Origin: JAULUH01 sp032111745
GTDB taxonomy: Bacteria; Chloroflexota; Anaerolineae; JAAEKA01
Assembly: GCA_032111745.1 (NCBI GenBank)
Contig: JAULUH010000017.1
Location: 1-16,580, forward strand
Direction of reading: 5' to 3'
DNA: 16,580 bases
The notes under the pieces were generated by a model. It did no database searches. It worked only from the letters and a program-made list of their open reading frames with translations, and had not been told where the DNA came from. The position numbers were made by a program, and so were the translations under genes. Positions 7,281-14,439 of the stretch are shown one piece after another (positions within the stretch are counted from its first letter, which is position 1; each line of letters begins with the position of its first letter).

Positions 7281-8267
7281 ATGTTGCTCGCAGGCGATAT
7301 CGGCGGCACCAAAACCCATCTGGCCATCTTCTCGCCCGACGGCGGGCCGCGCCAGCCCCTCAAAGACAAGATCTTCCCCAGCGCGCAATACCCCAACCTG
7401 GAGACCATGGTGCAGGAGTTCATGGCTGATTCCGGCATTCCTGTCGATCGTGCTGCCTTTGGCGTCGCCGGCCCCGTCGTCGAGGGTGAGGCCCGCATCA
7501 CCAACCTGCCCTGGGTGATCCGGGCCAGCCGGCTGCGGGAGGTGTTGGAGATCCCGGAGGTTGACCTCCTGAACGACCTCCAGGGTATAGCCTACGCCGT
7601 TCCCCATTTGCGGCCAGATGAGCTGCACAATTTGAACGACGGCGATCCCGAGTCTTGCGGTCCCATTGGGGTACTGGCCCCCGGCACGGGCCTCGGCCAG
7701 GCCTACCTGACCTGGGATGGCACCCGCTATCGCGCCCATGCCTCGGAGGGTGGCCACGCCGATTTCGGGGCCACCGATATGCAGGAGATGGGCCTGCTGC
7801 GCTACATGCTGCAGCGCTACGACCATGTGAGCTACGAGAAGGTCTGCTCTGGGCTGGGTATCCGCAACCTCTATGCCTACCTTAAGGATACCGGTTACGC
7901 GCCTGAGCCTCCCTGGCTGGCCCAACAGCTGGTCATGAGCAACGATCCGACCCCGCTCATCGTGCAGGCTGCCCTCCAGCACGAGGAACAGCCGTGTGAA
8001 TTGGCCGTGGCTACCCTCAGGATGTTCGTGTCCATCCTCGGCGCCCAGGCCGGCAACGTGGCCCTGATGCTCCTCTGTTCCGGCGGGCTCTACCTGGGCG
8101 GCGGCATCCCGCGCCGCATCGTGCCCTGGCTGGAACACAAATACTTCATGCAGTCCTTCCTGAACAAAGGCCGCTTTGGCACGGTGCTGATCCGCACGCC
8201 GGTCCACGTGATCATGACCTCGGAGGTCGCCCTGCTGGGTGTGGCCGGCTACGGCCTTAGCTTCTAG
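7281..8267 (+). CDS. glk: Glucokinase (E. coli Glk-type)
   Basis: The 328-residue cytosolic enzyme phosphorylates glucose to glucose-6-phosphate with ATP. It has the phosphate-1 motif GDIGGTKTHLAI (5-16), ITNLPW (73-78), the catalytic Asp99 in LLNDLQG (96-102), the phosphate-2 motif APGTGLG (133-139), the sugar-binding SEGGHADF (155-162), and the adenosine-side LYLGGGIP (270-277). These match the Glk/COG0837 branch rather than the zinc-binding ROK branch, as the CxCGxxGC motif is absent. Length is normal. A strong ribosome site, GAGGAG at 7269-7274, sits 6 nt before the ATG and fixes the start. The gene stands alone; the DUF427 gene follows 93 bp later behind its own candidate promoter. Confidence 0.93.
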   Translation: MLLAGDIGGTKTHLAIFSPDGGPRQPLKDKIFPSAQYPNLETMVQEFMADSGIPVDRAAFGVAGPVVEGEARITNLPWVIRASRLREVLEIPEVDLLNDLQGIAYAVPHLRPDELHNLNDGDPESCGPIGVLAPGTGLGQAYLTWDGTRYRAHASEGGHADFGATDMQEMGLLRYMLQRYDHVSYEKVCSGLGIRNLYAYLKDTGYAPEPPWLAQQLVMSNDPTPLIVQAALQHEEQPCELAVATLRMFVSILGAQAGNVALMLLCSGGLYLGGGIPRRIVPWLEHKYFMQSFLNKGRFGTVLIRTPVHVIMTSEVALLGVAGYGLSF

Positions 8268-8310
8268 TCGGGCCAAGTGTGGGGGCAATTGCAGACGCCT
8301 CCGCTTCCCT

Positions 8311-8325
8311 TTGGCACAATGCCAA
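8311..8325. promoter_or_regulatory. Palindromic operator-like site upstream of the DUF427 gene
   Basis: TTGGCA-CAA-TGCCAA is a perfect 6-bp inverted repeat with a 3-bp centre, 35 bp before the DUF427 ATG. Its left half could itself serve as the -35 box (TTGGCA), with AATACT at 8335-8340 as a -10 after 18 bp, so a protein bound here would block the promoter. The regulator is unknown. The site could also be a small hairpin. Confidence 0.4.
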
Positions 8326-8360
8326 GGCCAGTCCAATACTTATGAAGAAAGGCAAGACTT

Positions 8361-8645
8361 ATGGCAAAGGCCACCTGGAACGGTGCTGTGCTGGCCGAAA
8401 GCGTAGATACCGTCGTGATCGAAGGTAACCATTACTTTCCGCGCGAGTCCGTGAACTGGGAGTATCTCAAGGACAGCGACACCCATACCACCTGCCCGTG
8501 GAAAGGGGTGGCCAGCTACTACTCCGTCGAGGTCGACGGCCAGGTCAACCGCGACGCGGCCTGGTATTACACTGACCCCAAGCCGGCTGCCGCAGAGATC
8601 AAGGATCGCGTGGCCTTCTGGCGCGGGGTCCGGGTCGGCAGCTGA
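8361..8645 (+). CDS. DUF427 family protein
   Basis: The 94-residue protein matches the DUF427 family over its full length, as recalled: WNGAVLAES (6-13), EGNHYFP (21-27), the invariant-looking HTTCPWKG (42-49), DAAWYY (65-70) and RVAFWRGV (83-90). DUF427 is a small single-domain beta-rich family of unknown biochemical role. The start is supported by GAAAGG at 8347-8352, about 8 nt before the ATG; an upstream ATG at 8342 is out of frame. The short-chain dehydrogenase gene starts 11 bp after its stop codon, so the two are likely cotranscribed. Confidence 0.88.
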   Translation: MAKATWNGAVLAESVDTVVIEGNHYFPRESVNWEYLKDSDTHTTCPWKGVASYYSVEVDGQVNRDAAWYYTDPKPAAAEIKDRVAFWRGVRVGS

Positions 8646-8656
8646 CAGGTCTGCCC

Positions 8657-9373
8657 ATGGCTGACTTCACAGATCGCGTGGTCATGGTCGCCGGCTCCTC
8701 GGGCAACCTGGGTGGCGCCGTCGCCCGGGCCTTTCACCGGGCTGGTGCCCACCTGGCGCTGGGCGATCGCGCCCCCGACCGGCTACCCCAACTGTTCCCC
8801 GATCTGGCCGCTGATCCGGCGCATCTGCTCACTGGCGGTGTCGACGCCATGGATCCCGGCTCCGTGCAGCGCTGGGTCGACGCTGCGCTCGCGGCCTACG
8901 GGCATATCGACGTCCTGGCCAATACCATCGGCGGCTACCAGGCCGGCACGCCGGTCCACGAGACCTCCCTGGAGACCTGGGACTTCATGATGGGCCTCAA
9001 CGCGCGGACAGCGTTTGTCGTCAGCCGCGCCGTGCTGCCCGCCATGATCCGCCAGGGCTCGGGCCGTATCATCCACACGGCCGCCAGGGCCGCGCTGGCG
9101 GGCACCGCCAACCAGTCGGCCTACAACGCCTCCAAGGCCGTGGTGGTCCGCCTGGTGGAGAGCATGGCCGCCGAGACCAAACACCAGGGCATTACCGTCA
9201 ACTGCGTGCTCCCCGGCACCATCGACACCCCCCAGAACCGCCAGGCCATGCCCAACGCCGATACCAGCAGGTGGGTGTCCCCTGAGGCCATCGCAGATGC
9301 CTTCCTCTTCCTGGCCTCTGACGCCGCCCGGGACATCACCGGCGCTGCCCTGCCGGTCTACGGTCGCAGCTAG
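8657..9373 (+). CDS. Short-chain dehydrogenase/reductase (SDR), catalytic Ser replaced
   Basis: The 238-residue protein is a classical-SDR-type oxidoreductase. It has the glycine-rich dinucleotide motif AGSSGNLGG (12-20), Asp37 at the end of beta-2 (suggesting NAD(H) preference), NTIGG in place of NNAG (89-93), and the active-site pair Tyr156 and Lys160 in AYNASK. The residue 13 before Tyr156, normally the catalytic Ser, is Ala143 within HTAARAALAG. I recall a distinct SDR subgroup with GARAA here and the C-terminal pattern VLP..IDTP.NR..MP.AD.SRWV, which this protein also shows (184-207). So the change may be a subgroup trait rather than decay. The substrate is unknown. It is the second gene of a likely operon with the DUF427 gene and ends before a strong hairpin at 9440. 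Confidence 0.88.
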   Translation: MADFTDRVVMVAGSSGNLGGAVARAFHRAGAHLALGDRAPDRLPQLFPDLAADPAHLLTGGVDAMDPGSVQRWVDAALAAYGHIDVLANTIGGYQAGTPVHETSLETWDFMMGLNARTAFVVSRAVLPAMIRQGSGRIIHTAARAALAGTANQSAYNASKAVVVRLVESMAAETKHQGITVNCVLPGTIDTPQNRQAMPNADTSRWVSPEAIADAFLFLASDAARDITGAALPVYGRS

Positions 9374-9439
9374 CAAGGCCGCCGGCCTGCCTCCCCACCG
9401 CGGACTCTCTGCGTCCCTGGCTGACCCCTAAAACATAAC

Positions 9440-9462
9440 GGGCTGGACCAAGGGTCCAGCCC
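9440..9462. terminator. Strong hairpin between convergent genes (bidirectional terminator)
   Basis: GGGCTGGACC (9440-9449), loop AAG, then GGTCCAGCCC (9453-9462) form a perfect 10-bp stem. It lies between the plus-strand SDR gene and the minus-strand membrane-protein gene. On the minus strand it is followed by GTTATGTTTT, a fair U-rich tail; on the plus strand no T-tract follows. Confidence 0.75.
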
Positions 9463-9486
9463 GTCGGGCCTTAGAATTGGGCTACG

Positions 9487-9909
9487 TCAACGCTGACCGA
9501 ACGCAGCCTTGGTGCCCGGCAATAGCGCTAGAACCAATCCCACGACGTTGACCAGGACCTGTACGGCTACCGACGAGAAGGTCGTCTGCCCCAGGACCGC
9601 CAGGAGCAGCAGGATCAGGTTGAAGATGGCGATAACGATCACGAACAGCCACCCCGAAGGGTTGAGGGTCCACAGCCACCAGGCCACCACCAGCCAGATC
9701 ACGCCCACGAGTGCGGACATGATGGCTCCCAGCCATTGCGCATTGGGAATCACGAACGATATTTCCCGGCCCAGCAGCGGGATGGTGAATGGTAGCCAGC
9801 CCATGTAGCGGGCCGCATCGAGCAAGGCCAGGATGCCGGCGATGACGGCGACGATGACCAGGATGTAGACGGCCCAGTTGCGCTGGCGCGCTACAGGTTG
9901 AGTCGACAT
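9487..9909 (-). CDS. Small four-helix integral membrane protein, unrecognised
   Basis: The 140-residue protein has four predicted hydrophobic helices, at about residues 12-30, 58-80, 86-106 and 112-130, with a short basic N-terminus (MSTQPVARQRN) and a basic C-terminus (TKAAFGQR), so both ends are probably cytoplasmic. No catalytic motif is visible. The layout is reminiscent of small DUF-type bacterial membrane proteins, but I do not recognise the family. A perfect ribosome site, AAGGAGGT at 9925-9918, lies 8 nt before the ATG and fixes the start. It appears monocistronic, with a leader of up to about 180 nt if the promoter at 10100-10129 is used, and ends at the shared hairpin at 9440-9462. 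Confidence 0.8.
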   Translation of the reverse strand: MSTQPVARQRNWAVYILVIVAVIAGILALLDAARYMGWLPFTIPLLGREISFVIPNAQWLGAIMSALVGVIWLVVAWWLWTLNPSGWLFVIVIAIFNLILLLLAVLGQTTFSSVAVQVLVNVVGLVLALLPGTKAAFGQR

Positions 9910-9990
9910 GGCGAATTACCTCCTTGAGATATCCTGCAATGATTGAGATGCGCCCAAGACGATGCCTCATTAGCGTTAGCGTTGGCCAAC

Positions 9991-10007
9991 TGAGATAAAC
10001 GGTCTCA
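9991..10007. promoter_or_regulatory. TGAGA inverted repeat upstream of the membrane-protein gene
   Basis: TGAGA (9991-9995) and TCTCA (10003-10007) flank a 7-bp spacer. Further TTGAGAT words lie at 9924-9930 and 9943-9949, so similar half-sites recur through the leader. A binding site is possible but unproven. Confidence 0.25.
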
Positions 10008-10099
10008 ATGCATAAACACCTCCTCGAGCCGGGATCAGAGCCGAACGCCAGCCTGTTTGCCGGCACCGGCACCAGGGCCTGGCTTCATCTCCTATCTTT

Positions 10100-10129
10100 A
10101 TTTTAACATAAAACCATCCCCTTTGTCTA
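10100..10129 (-). promoter_or_regulatory. Candidate promoter for the four-helix membrane protein
   Basis: On the minus strand, TAGACA (10129-10124) and TAAAAT (10105-10100) are separated by 18 bp, in the only clearly AT-rich patch of the region. Transcription would start near 10093, about 180 nt upstream of the ATG at 9909. Confidence 0.4.
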
Positions 10130-10209
10130 GCCCCCCGGGAACTCTTTCACAGCCCACCTTGTTCCCTCCTGCCGTCCCGTCCTGCCAGGGCCAGGGCGCC
10201 GTCCGAATC

Positions 10210-10271
10210 TGTCCGTGTTCTGCTCCGGCGTCCGTGTTTGTCGGTGTTCGTCCGTGTCTGTCCGTGTTCTG
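10210..10271. repeat. TGTCCGTGTTC-type degenerate repeat cluster
   Basis: TGTCCGTGTTCTG occurs identically at 10210-10222 and 10259-10271, with diverged copies between them (GTCCGTGTTTG, GTCGGTGTTCG, GTCCGTGTCTG). The whole is a noncoding array of about 8-11 bp words, comparable in style to the repeats at 228-382 and 3788-3856. Confidence 0.65.
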
Positions 10272-10288
10272 TGCCTCGGCACCCGCAC

Positions 10289-10313
10289 AAAAAACGGCGG
10301 ACACAGAGTGTCC
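10289..10313 (-). terminator. Intrinsic terminator-like hairpin after the DUF4332-like gene
   Basis: Read on the minus strand, GGACAC (10313-10308), loop TCT and GTGTCC (10304-10299) form a 6-bp stem. GCCG follows and then six T residues (10294-10289). It lies about 80 nt beyond the stop codon at 10392. The 4-nt gap before the T run makes it a moderate rather than a strong terminator. Confidence 0.5.
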
Positions 10314-10391
10314 CTACCAGGCCCACTCCACATCCGCCGCCATCTGCCAGCCAACAGTCTGCCGGACTTAGCCCGGCCCGTCGTGCCTGCG

Positions 10392-11273
10392 CTACCCGAT
10401 GATGGCAGCCTTCAGCTCGTCCAACGCCGCCTGCTCCTCGGCGCTGATCTGCTTGGCGCCCATGCCGAGGAAACCGCCCTCCTTGGCTGCACCGGCCACC
10501 TGGTTGGCGATGTTCATCAGCATGTTACGATAGGCCACGGCATCCGCCGGACTCTTGGCCGCCACGGTGGCCGCCGCCGCCTTGACCACGCTCAGCATCG
10601 CCGAGCGCGGCGTCTCAGCCATGAACTGGTTCATCTCGTCGACGGTGAAGTCCGTGCCAAAGGCCACGTTGAACAGCGACCACGGGGTCGCGCCCTTGCG
10701 CGCCGAAGCGATGGCATCAGTGACCGCAGCAAATTCGTCCAGGGCCGCCTGCCCGCTGGACGGCGATGCGCCCATCACCAGCGCTGCTGACGCCAGCGGC
10801 GCCAGGCGCACCTTGGTCCACTCATCCTCGGCGAAGTGGCCCTTGAGCTCGTCCACCCGCACCTGGTACGCCCAATCCGACACATCGGCCGTGCCTTGGC
10901 TGGCATCGATCCAGCTCTGCACCTCGTCCGGTTTCGGCACCCGCTTCACGCCGAAGGTCTCGGACGTCTTGACCAGCTGGTTCATCAGCGCCGTGCCATT
11001 GGCCGCCCGCAGGTCCGCCACGGAATGCACCCCAGCCAGGACCAGCAGCTCGGCAAAGGACGGCCCAATTCCGTGGACGCGACTCAGGTCGGCCTGCTCG
11101 CCCAGGTCATTGAGGAACCGGTCGTCCACGCCCAGCTTGTTCTGCAGCGCCGCCCGCTGCGCCGGATCGGTGAGCACCATCAGCAGTTGCTCTGCATCGG
11201 CAATGCCCAGGCTCTTGAAGACCTCGGCGACGTGCCCGGTGACACCCTTGAACTCGGCTATTTTGTAAGCCAT
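10392..11273 (-). CDS. DUF4332/helix-hairpin-helix-like protein with an unrecognised C-terminal domain
   Basis: The 293-residue soluble protein begins MAYKIAEFKGVTGHVAEVFK, a degenerate helix-hairpin-helix unit typical of DUF4332-like openings. A second, canonical unit follows at residues 65-82 (RVHGIGPSFAELLVLAGV), with VADL after it. Such tandem HhH units resemble DNA-binding elements of repair proteins, but DUF4332 proteins have no established activity that I can name. Residues from about 134 to 293 form an Ala-rich, mostly helical region (QVRVDELKGHFAEDEW, MNQFMAETPRSAMLSVVKAA, AVAYRNMLMNIANQVAGAAKEGG) that I do not recognise. There is no signal peptide or membrane helix. The ribosome site AGGAGGT sits about 4 nt before the ATG. 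It is separated from the upstream glycosyltransferase operon by 214 bp of structured DNA, so it probably has its own promoter. Confidence 0.78.
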   Translation of the reverse strand: MAYKIAEFKGVTGHVAEVFKSLGIADAEQLLMVLTDPAQRAALQNKLGVDDRFLNDLGEQADLSRVHGIGPSFAELLVLAGVHSVADLRAANGTALMNQLVKTSETFGVKRVPKPDEVQSWIDASQGTADVSDWAYQVRVDELKGHFAEDEWTKVRLAPLASAALVMGASPSSGQAALDEFAAVTDAIASARKGATPWSLFNVAFGTDFTVDEMNQFMAETPRSAMLSVVKAAAATVAAKSPADAVAYRNMLMNIANQVAGAAKEGGFLGMGAKQISAEEQAALDELKAAIIG

Positions 11274-11311
11274 TGAAGACCTCCTGTGGTACGCAAACTG
11301 GATTTTTGCAG

Positions 11312-11377
11312 GCTGATCAAAGATCAGCTTATTCTGTGCATAATGCTTCAGAACACAATAATGCGCCGCTACGGCGC
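11312..11377. promoter_or_regulatory. Cluster of hairpins between the glycosyltransferase operon and the DUF4332-like gene
   Basis: Three inverted repeats crowd this AT-richer gap. They are GCTGATC-AAA-GATCAGC (11312-11328), an imperfect operator-like repeat with TTCTG (11332-11336) and CAGAA (11349-11353) as outer arms around GCAT-A-ATGC, and GCGCCG-CTA-CGGCGC (11363-11377). On the minus strand the GC hairpin is followed by ATTATTGTGTT and could terminate the operon that ends at 11488. The others lie 39-80 bp upstream of the DUF4332-like start and may be promoter or leader elements. Confidence 0.4.
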
Positions 11378-11487
11378 GGCGCGTACAAACCCTGCACTGA
11401 TTGTACGGGAGATATCCGAAAAATGCAAACTAGCACAGGTTCTGCAAAGGTTGCCCATAGGTCGGCGTAACCCTTCCCCGCCGCGCC

Positions 11488-12201
11488 TCAAGGCCCCTTC
11501 AACCACGCATAGCGCAGAGTCACACCCAGGATGTACCGTGCGGCCAGGATCGTGCCTCGCACCGTGCCACTGACCTTCGACCGGCCCCAGCGCCGGCTGT
11601 GGAAGCTCACCGGCACCTCGACCAGCCGTGCCCCGCAGCGGGCAGCCTTGACCATCATCTCCGTCGGCCAGCCATAGGTCATCTCTGCCATGCCCAGGCT
11701 CACTAGTAGGGGCAGCCGGATGGCCCGGTACGGCCCCAGGTCAGTCACTGTGGTGGCGTAAAGCGCGTTCATCAGCCGCGCCGCCAGCCAGTTGCCCAGG
11801 CGTTGCTGCGGCGGCATCGCGCCCGGCTCGATATGGCCCAACCACCGGGAGCCCAGCACCAGGTCGGCCTGATCCCATAGGATGGGGATGAGCAGGCGCG
11901 GTAGCTCGGCCGGCTGAAAGCTGTAGTCGCCATCTAGGAAAACTACCACATCGGCGCGGGCCGCAGCCGCTGCAGCCACCCCAGCAGCACAGGCGTAGCC
12001 GTAACCCCGGCGCGGCTCGGTGACCACCAGCGCGCCGCCTGCCACCGCTTCCCGTGCCGTGTTGTCGGTCGAGCCATTGTCGACGACGATCACCAGGGCC
12101 GGTAGGGTTTGCCGCACCTCCTGCACCAGGCCGCGCATGGCGCCGGCCTCGTTCAGGGCCGGGATGACCACGGCAACCTGCAGCGGGCTGTCCGTCACCA
12201 T
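11488..12201 (-). CDS. GT2 family glycosyltransferase (polyprenyl-phosphate mannose synthase-like)
   Basis: The 237-residue GT-A-fold protein carries PALNEAG (14-20), the nucleotide-binding VVDNGSTDNT (39-48), and the metal-binding DxD in FLDGDYS (D90, D92). It also has GSRWLG (117-122) and the downstream block TDLGPYRAIR (153-162), ending in RRWGRSKVSGT (203-213). This matches the DPM1/DPG-synthase-like GT2 group, which moves a sugar from a nucleotide donor to polyprenyl phosphate at the inner face of the membrane. No C-terminal membrane helices are present, so it is the short DPM1-like form. It starts 14 bp after the TIGR04282-type gene and is last in the four-gene operon. Mannose as the sugar is inference from the family and from the GT-C partners. 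Confidence 0.88.
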   Translation of the reverse strand: MVTDSPLQVAVVIPALNEAGAMRGLVQEVRQTLPALVIVVDNGSTDNTAREAVAGGALVVTEPRRGYGYACAAGVAAAAAARADVVVFLDGDYSFQPAELPRLLIPILWDQADLVLGSRWLGHIEPGAMPPQQRLGNWLAARLMNALYATTVTDLGPYRAIRLPLLVSLGMAEMTYGWPTEMMVKAARCGARLVEVPVSFHSRRWGRSKVSGTVRGTILAARYILGVTLRYAWLKGP

Positions 12202-12215
12202 GGCTGATCCATGAC

Positions 12216-12941
12216 CTACCAGGCCGTGGCCTGTAGCATTGCCCTGGTATGGCGCGCCACGCCGCTCGGGGCCTCCGCCAGCTCTGCACGCAGCCGCGCC
12301 AGGCTGTCGGAATCGTCCACGTCGTACCAGGCCGGTAATAGCGCCACTCGCAGATTCTCCTGAGCAGCCAGATGGAGGGTGTCGGCCAAAACCTCCGGTG
12401 TGCTCATGCGCACCTCCCGCAACAGCCGCGGTGCCGGCCGTTTGAGGCCGATCAGGTAGTATCCGCCGTCATCGCTGGGGCCTAACACCACGTCGGCACC
12501 GTCGTCCAGGGCCTGAAAGGCCCCAGCCACGAAGGCTAACGGCAGGTTGGGTCCATCGCTGTTCATGATGGTCACCCGCGTGTAGTCCCTGCTCAAGTAG
12601 TGGTTCAGCGCATTGTCCAGTCGCTCGCCCAGATCGTTTCCCTGCTGCCGGATGAGCTCAAATCCGGGGGCCAGTGCCTCGAAGTAGGCGCGCTCCTCCG
12701 CCGGCAAATAGGCAATGGCCGGCTGCACCCCGGGAACCTGCCGCATCAGCTCGACCGTATCCCGCAGAAAACACTCGTAGAGTGCCGCCGCTTGCTCAGG
12801 CATCAACGGTGGCGTCAGACGGGTCTTCGTGCGGCCCGGTGCCGGCCGCTTGGCCACCATCAACAGCGCGCTGCGAGGGGATGGGCCTGCCAGCCCGGGA
12901 TGTGATGGGCCGGGCCAGGGCTTGGGCTGCGGTCTAGCCAT
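12216..12941 (-). CDS. TIGR04282/DUF2064-type glycosyltransferase (CofC/nucleotidyltransferase-like fold)
   Basis: The 241-residue protein has the family blocks in order: MVAKRPAPGRTKTRL (28-42), QGNDLGERL (100-108), MNSDGPNLP (126-134), GPSDDGGYYLIGL (154-166) and YDVDD (206-210). TIGR04282 is named for arsenosugar biosynthesis genes, but members are widespread next to GT2 genes, and the exact reaction here is unknown. The fold is GT-A/nucleotidyltransferase-like with an SDG metal site. I start at ATG 12941, where ATGGCTAG overlaps the stop codon of the preceding gene by 8 nt; an in-frame ATG at 12980 would add 13 unconserved residues inside that gene. Even so, about 22 proline-rich residues precede the conserved domain. 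It pairs with the GT2 gene 14 bp downstream. Confidence 0.85.
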   Translation of the reverse strand: MARPQPKPWPGPSHPGLAGPSPRSALLMVAKRPAPGRTKTRLTPPLMPEQAAALYECFLRDTVELMRQVPGVQPAIAYLPAEERAYFEALAPGFELIRQQGNDLGERLDNALNHYLSRDYTRVTIMNSDGPNLPLAFVAGAFQALDDGADVVLGPSDDGGYYLIGLKRPAPRLLREVRMSTPEVLADTLHLAAQENLRVALLPAWYDVDDSDSLARLRAELAEAPSGVARHTRAMLQATAW

Positions 12942-14439
12942 GCCCTGGAACCTTCTGCCTGATCCACACGAGCAGGACATACAGCCAGGGGATGGCCAGC
13001 ACTGCTGGCCCCAGGCGCAGCTCGCGCCAGGCCTTGGGCGGCAGCGGCCGTTGCCACAGCCACAACGGCTCGAAGATCAGGGGCTTGGCCAGGGCCACGT
13101 AGCCCAGCAGAGCGGCCAGCCGCGCGGCATGGCCCGGCGGCAACAACGCCGCCAGACCCAGCGGCCAGATAGCGTACCAGCTCTGGAACCAGAGACAGGT
13201 CACCAGCAAATAGAACATGATGGTGACGTACGCGGCCCGGGTGAAGCCTAGCCAGCTGCGGTCACGCCAGGCGCGCCCAGCCTGCCATAGGGCCACCACC
13301 ACGGTCAATCCGGCGGCGATCAGGCTGACCCCCGTGGCCGCTGACTCCTTGCCCCACGGTCCCTGCAGGATCGCCCAGCCCACCGCCGGTAACGAGCTGG
13401 TAAACATCTCCTGGCGTCTCTCGATGCTCAGTGTCTCCGGCCCCTCCCAGAACGGGGCATACAACAGCACTACCAGCAACGTGGCTGCCGCCGCCGCCAC
13501 CAACAGGAAACGTAGGCGCTGCCGCCCATGCGGTAGGTCCCGCAGTGCGATGAGCACGGCTGCCGGCAGCAACAACATGGGCACGAACTTCACCAAGGCG
13601 CCGGTAACCAGCGCCAGCACAGCCAGGATGTGCCGGCCCCCTAGCAAAGCCCATGCAGCTGCCAGCACCCAGAAGATCATGGCGATGTCGTTGTGGCCGT
13701 GGCCCATGGTTTCCACCAGCAACACCGGGTTCCAGCCCAATAGCACCACGCCGGCCAGGGCCCGCTCCGGTGCCTGCCGCCGCAGTACCGCCGCGACCAC
13801 GCCGATGCTGCCGGCCAGGAAGACCCCTCCGATCATCTTGAACGCCAGGACGTGGGCCACGACATTGGCAACGCGGCCAGTCCCGCGCACCTCCAGGGTT
13901 TGGTGCAGCAGCCACGCCATCCCACCCGCCAACAGCTCCCAGGCTGGCCCATATGCCGATGGCGCGCGCCGCCACGCCGTGTAGCCGTAGAATCGGTCAC
14001 CCCTGAACTGGGCCACCACATCCTGAAACGGGTTGGCTCCATAGACGCCCAGGACGCGACCATGCATGATGTTGTCGAAGATATCTGCAGCGCCAAAGGG
14101 GGCCATGAAGAGCAACAGGGTCGCCGATGCCAGCGAACCTCCCAACACGATGCCCCACGCCAGCCTGCCGCCAACCCGCTGGGCCGCGCGCCAGCCCACC
14201 CAGTATAGCCCACCCAGGATCAGGTAGCCAGCCACCACCAGCCAGCGCGCCCGGGGATCAGCCTGCGACAGCCGGTACAGATCCAGCAACGGCTGACCAG
14301 CCAGGTCCACCAGCCCAAACGGGACCACGAAGAACAGGGTGTAGCTCAGTACGCTGAGGATCGACGTCGCCAGTAGCAGCACCACCCGCCCGGTCCAGGG
14401 GGTGACGTGGGGCCTGGCCACAGGACTAAGCGTCTGCAT
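12934..14439 (-). CDS. GT-C-type polytopic membrane glycosyltransferase (501 aa)
   Basis: This large integral membrane protein has about 10-12 hydrophobic helices. It shows features of lipid-phosphate-sugar-dependent mannosyltransferases (MptA/MptB, GT87/DUF2029-like). An acidic loop after an early helix reads AADIFDNIMHGRVLGVYG (117-134) and runs on into ANPF, followed by SAYGPAWELL (161-170), NPVLLVETMGHGHND (237-251), and a later KFVPMLLLPAA segment. Such enzymes transfer a sugar from polyprenyl phosphate to an acceptor on the outer side of the membrane; the acceptor here is unknown. The gene overlaps its upstream neighbour by 14 nt (ATGCAGACGCTTAG, 14439-14426) and its downstream one by 8 nt, so translational coupling is likely. 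It is a distant paralogue of the upstream 461-aa protein, sharing the P.LL.ET...H.D motif. Confidence 0.82.
   Translation of the reverse strand: MQTLSPVARPHVTPWTGRVVLLLATSILSVLSYTLFFVVPFGLVDLAGQPLLDLYRLSQADPRARWLVVAGYLILGGLYWVGWRAAQRVGGRLAWGIVLGGSLASATLLLFMAPFGAADIFDNIMHGRVLGVYGANPFQDVVAQFRGDRFYGYTAWRRAPSAYGPAWELLAGGMAWLLHQTLEVRGTGRVANVVAHVLAFKMIGGVFLAGSIGVVAAVLRRQAPERALAGVVLLGWNPVLLVETMGHGHNDIAMIFWVLAAAWALLGGRHILAVLALVTGALVKFVPMLLLPAAVLIALRDLPHGRQRLRFLLVAAAAATLLVVLLYAPFWEGPETLSIERRQEMFTSSLPAVGWAILQGPWGKESAATGVSLIAAGLTVVVALWQAGRAWRDRSWLGFTRAAYVTIMFYLLVTCLWFQSWYAIWPLGLAALLPPGHAARLAALLGYVALAKPLIFEPLWLWQRPLPPKAWRELRLGPAVLAIPWLYVLLVWIRQKVPGHG

Larger units (their letters stand above)
9910..10391. 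other. Intergenic region with regulatory sites and repeats, no gene
   Basis: These roughly 480 bases between two minus-strand genes hold the ribosome site, TGAGA boxes and promoter of the membrane-protein gene, then the TGTCCGTG repeat cluster (10210-10271) and the terminator-like hairpin of the upstream gene (10289-10313). The short open frames inside are repeat-derived and lack coding character. Confidence 0.65.

Noticed and set aside
8311..8330. Sigma-54 (-24/-12) promoter at TGGCAC
   Set aside because: The required TTGC element is missing at the proper distance; the palindrome and sigma-70-like spacing explain the sequence better.
10210..10271. CRISPR-like or direct-repeat array
   Set aside because: The repeat words are 8-13 bp, degenerate and without unique spacers of constant size, and no cas gene is present.
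12942..12980. Longer N-terminus (from 12980) for the TIGR04282-type protein
   Set aside because: It would lie fully inside the preceding gene and add residues of no conserved character; ATG 12941 gives a typical 8-nt stop/start overlap.
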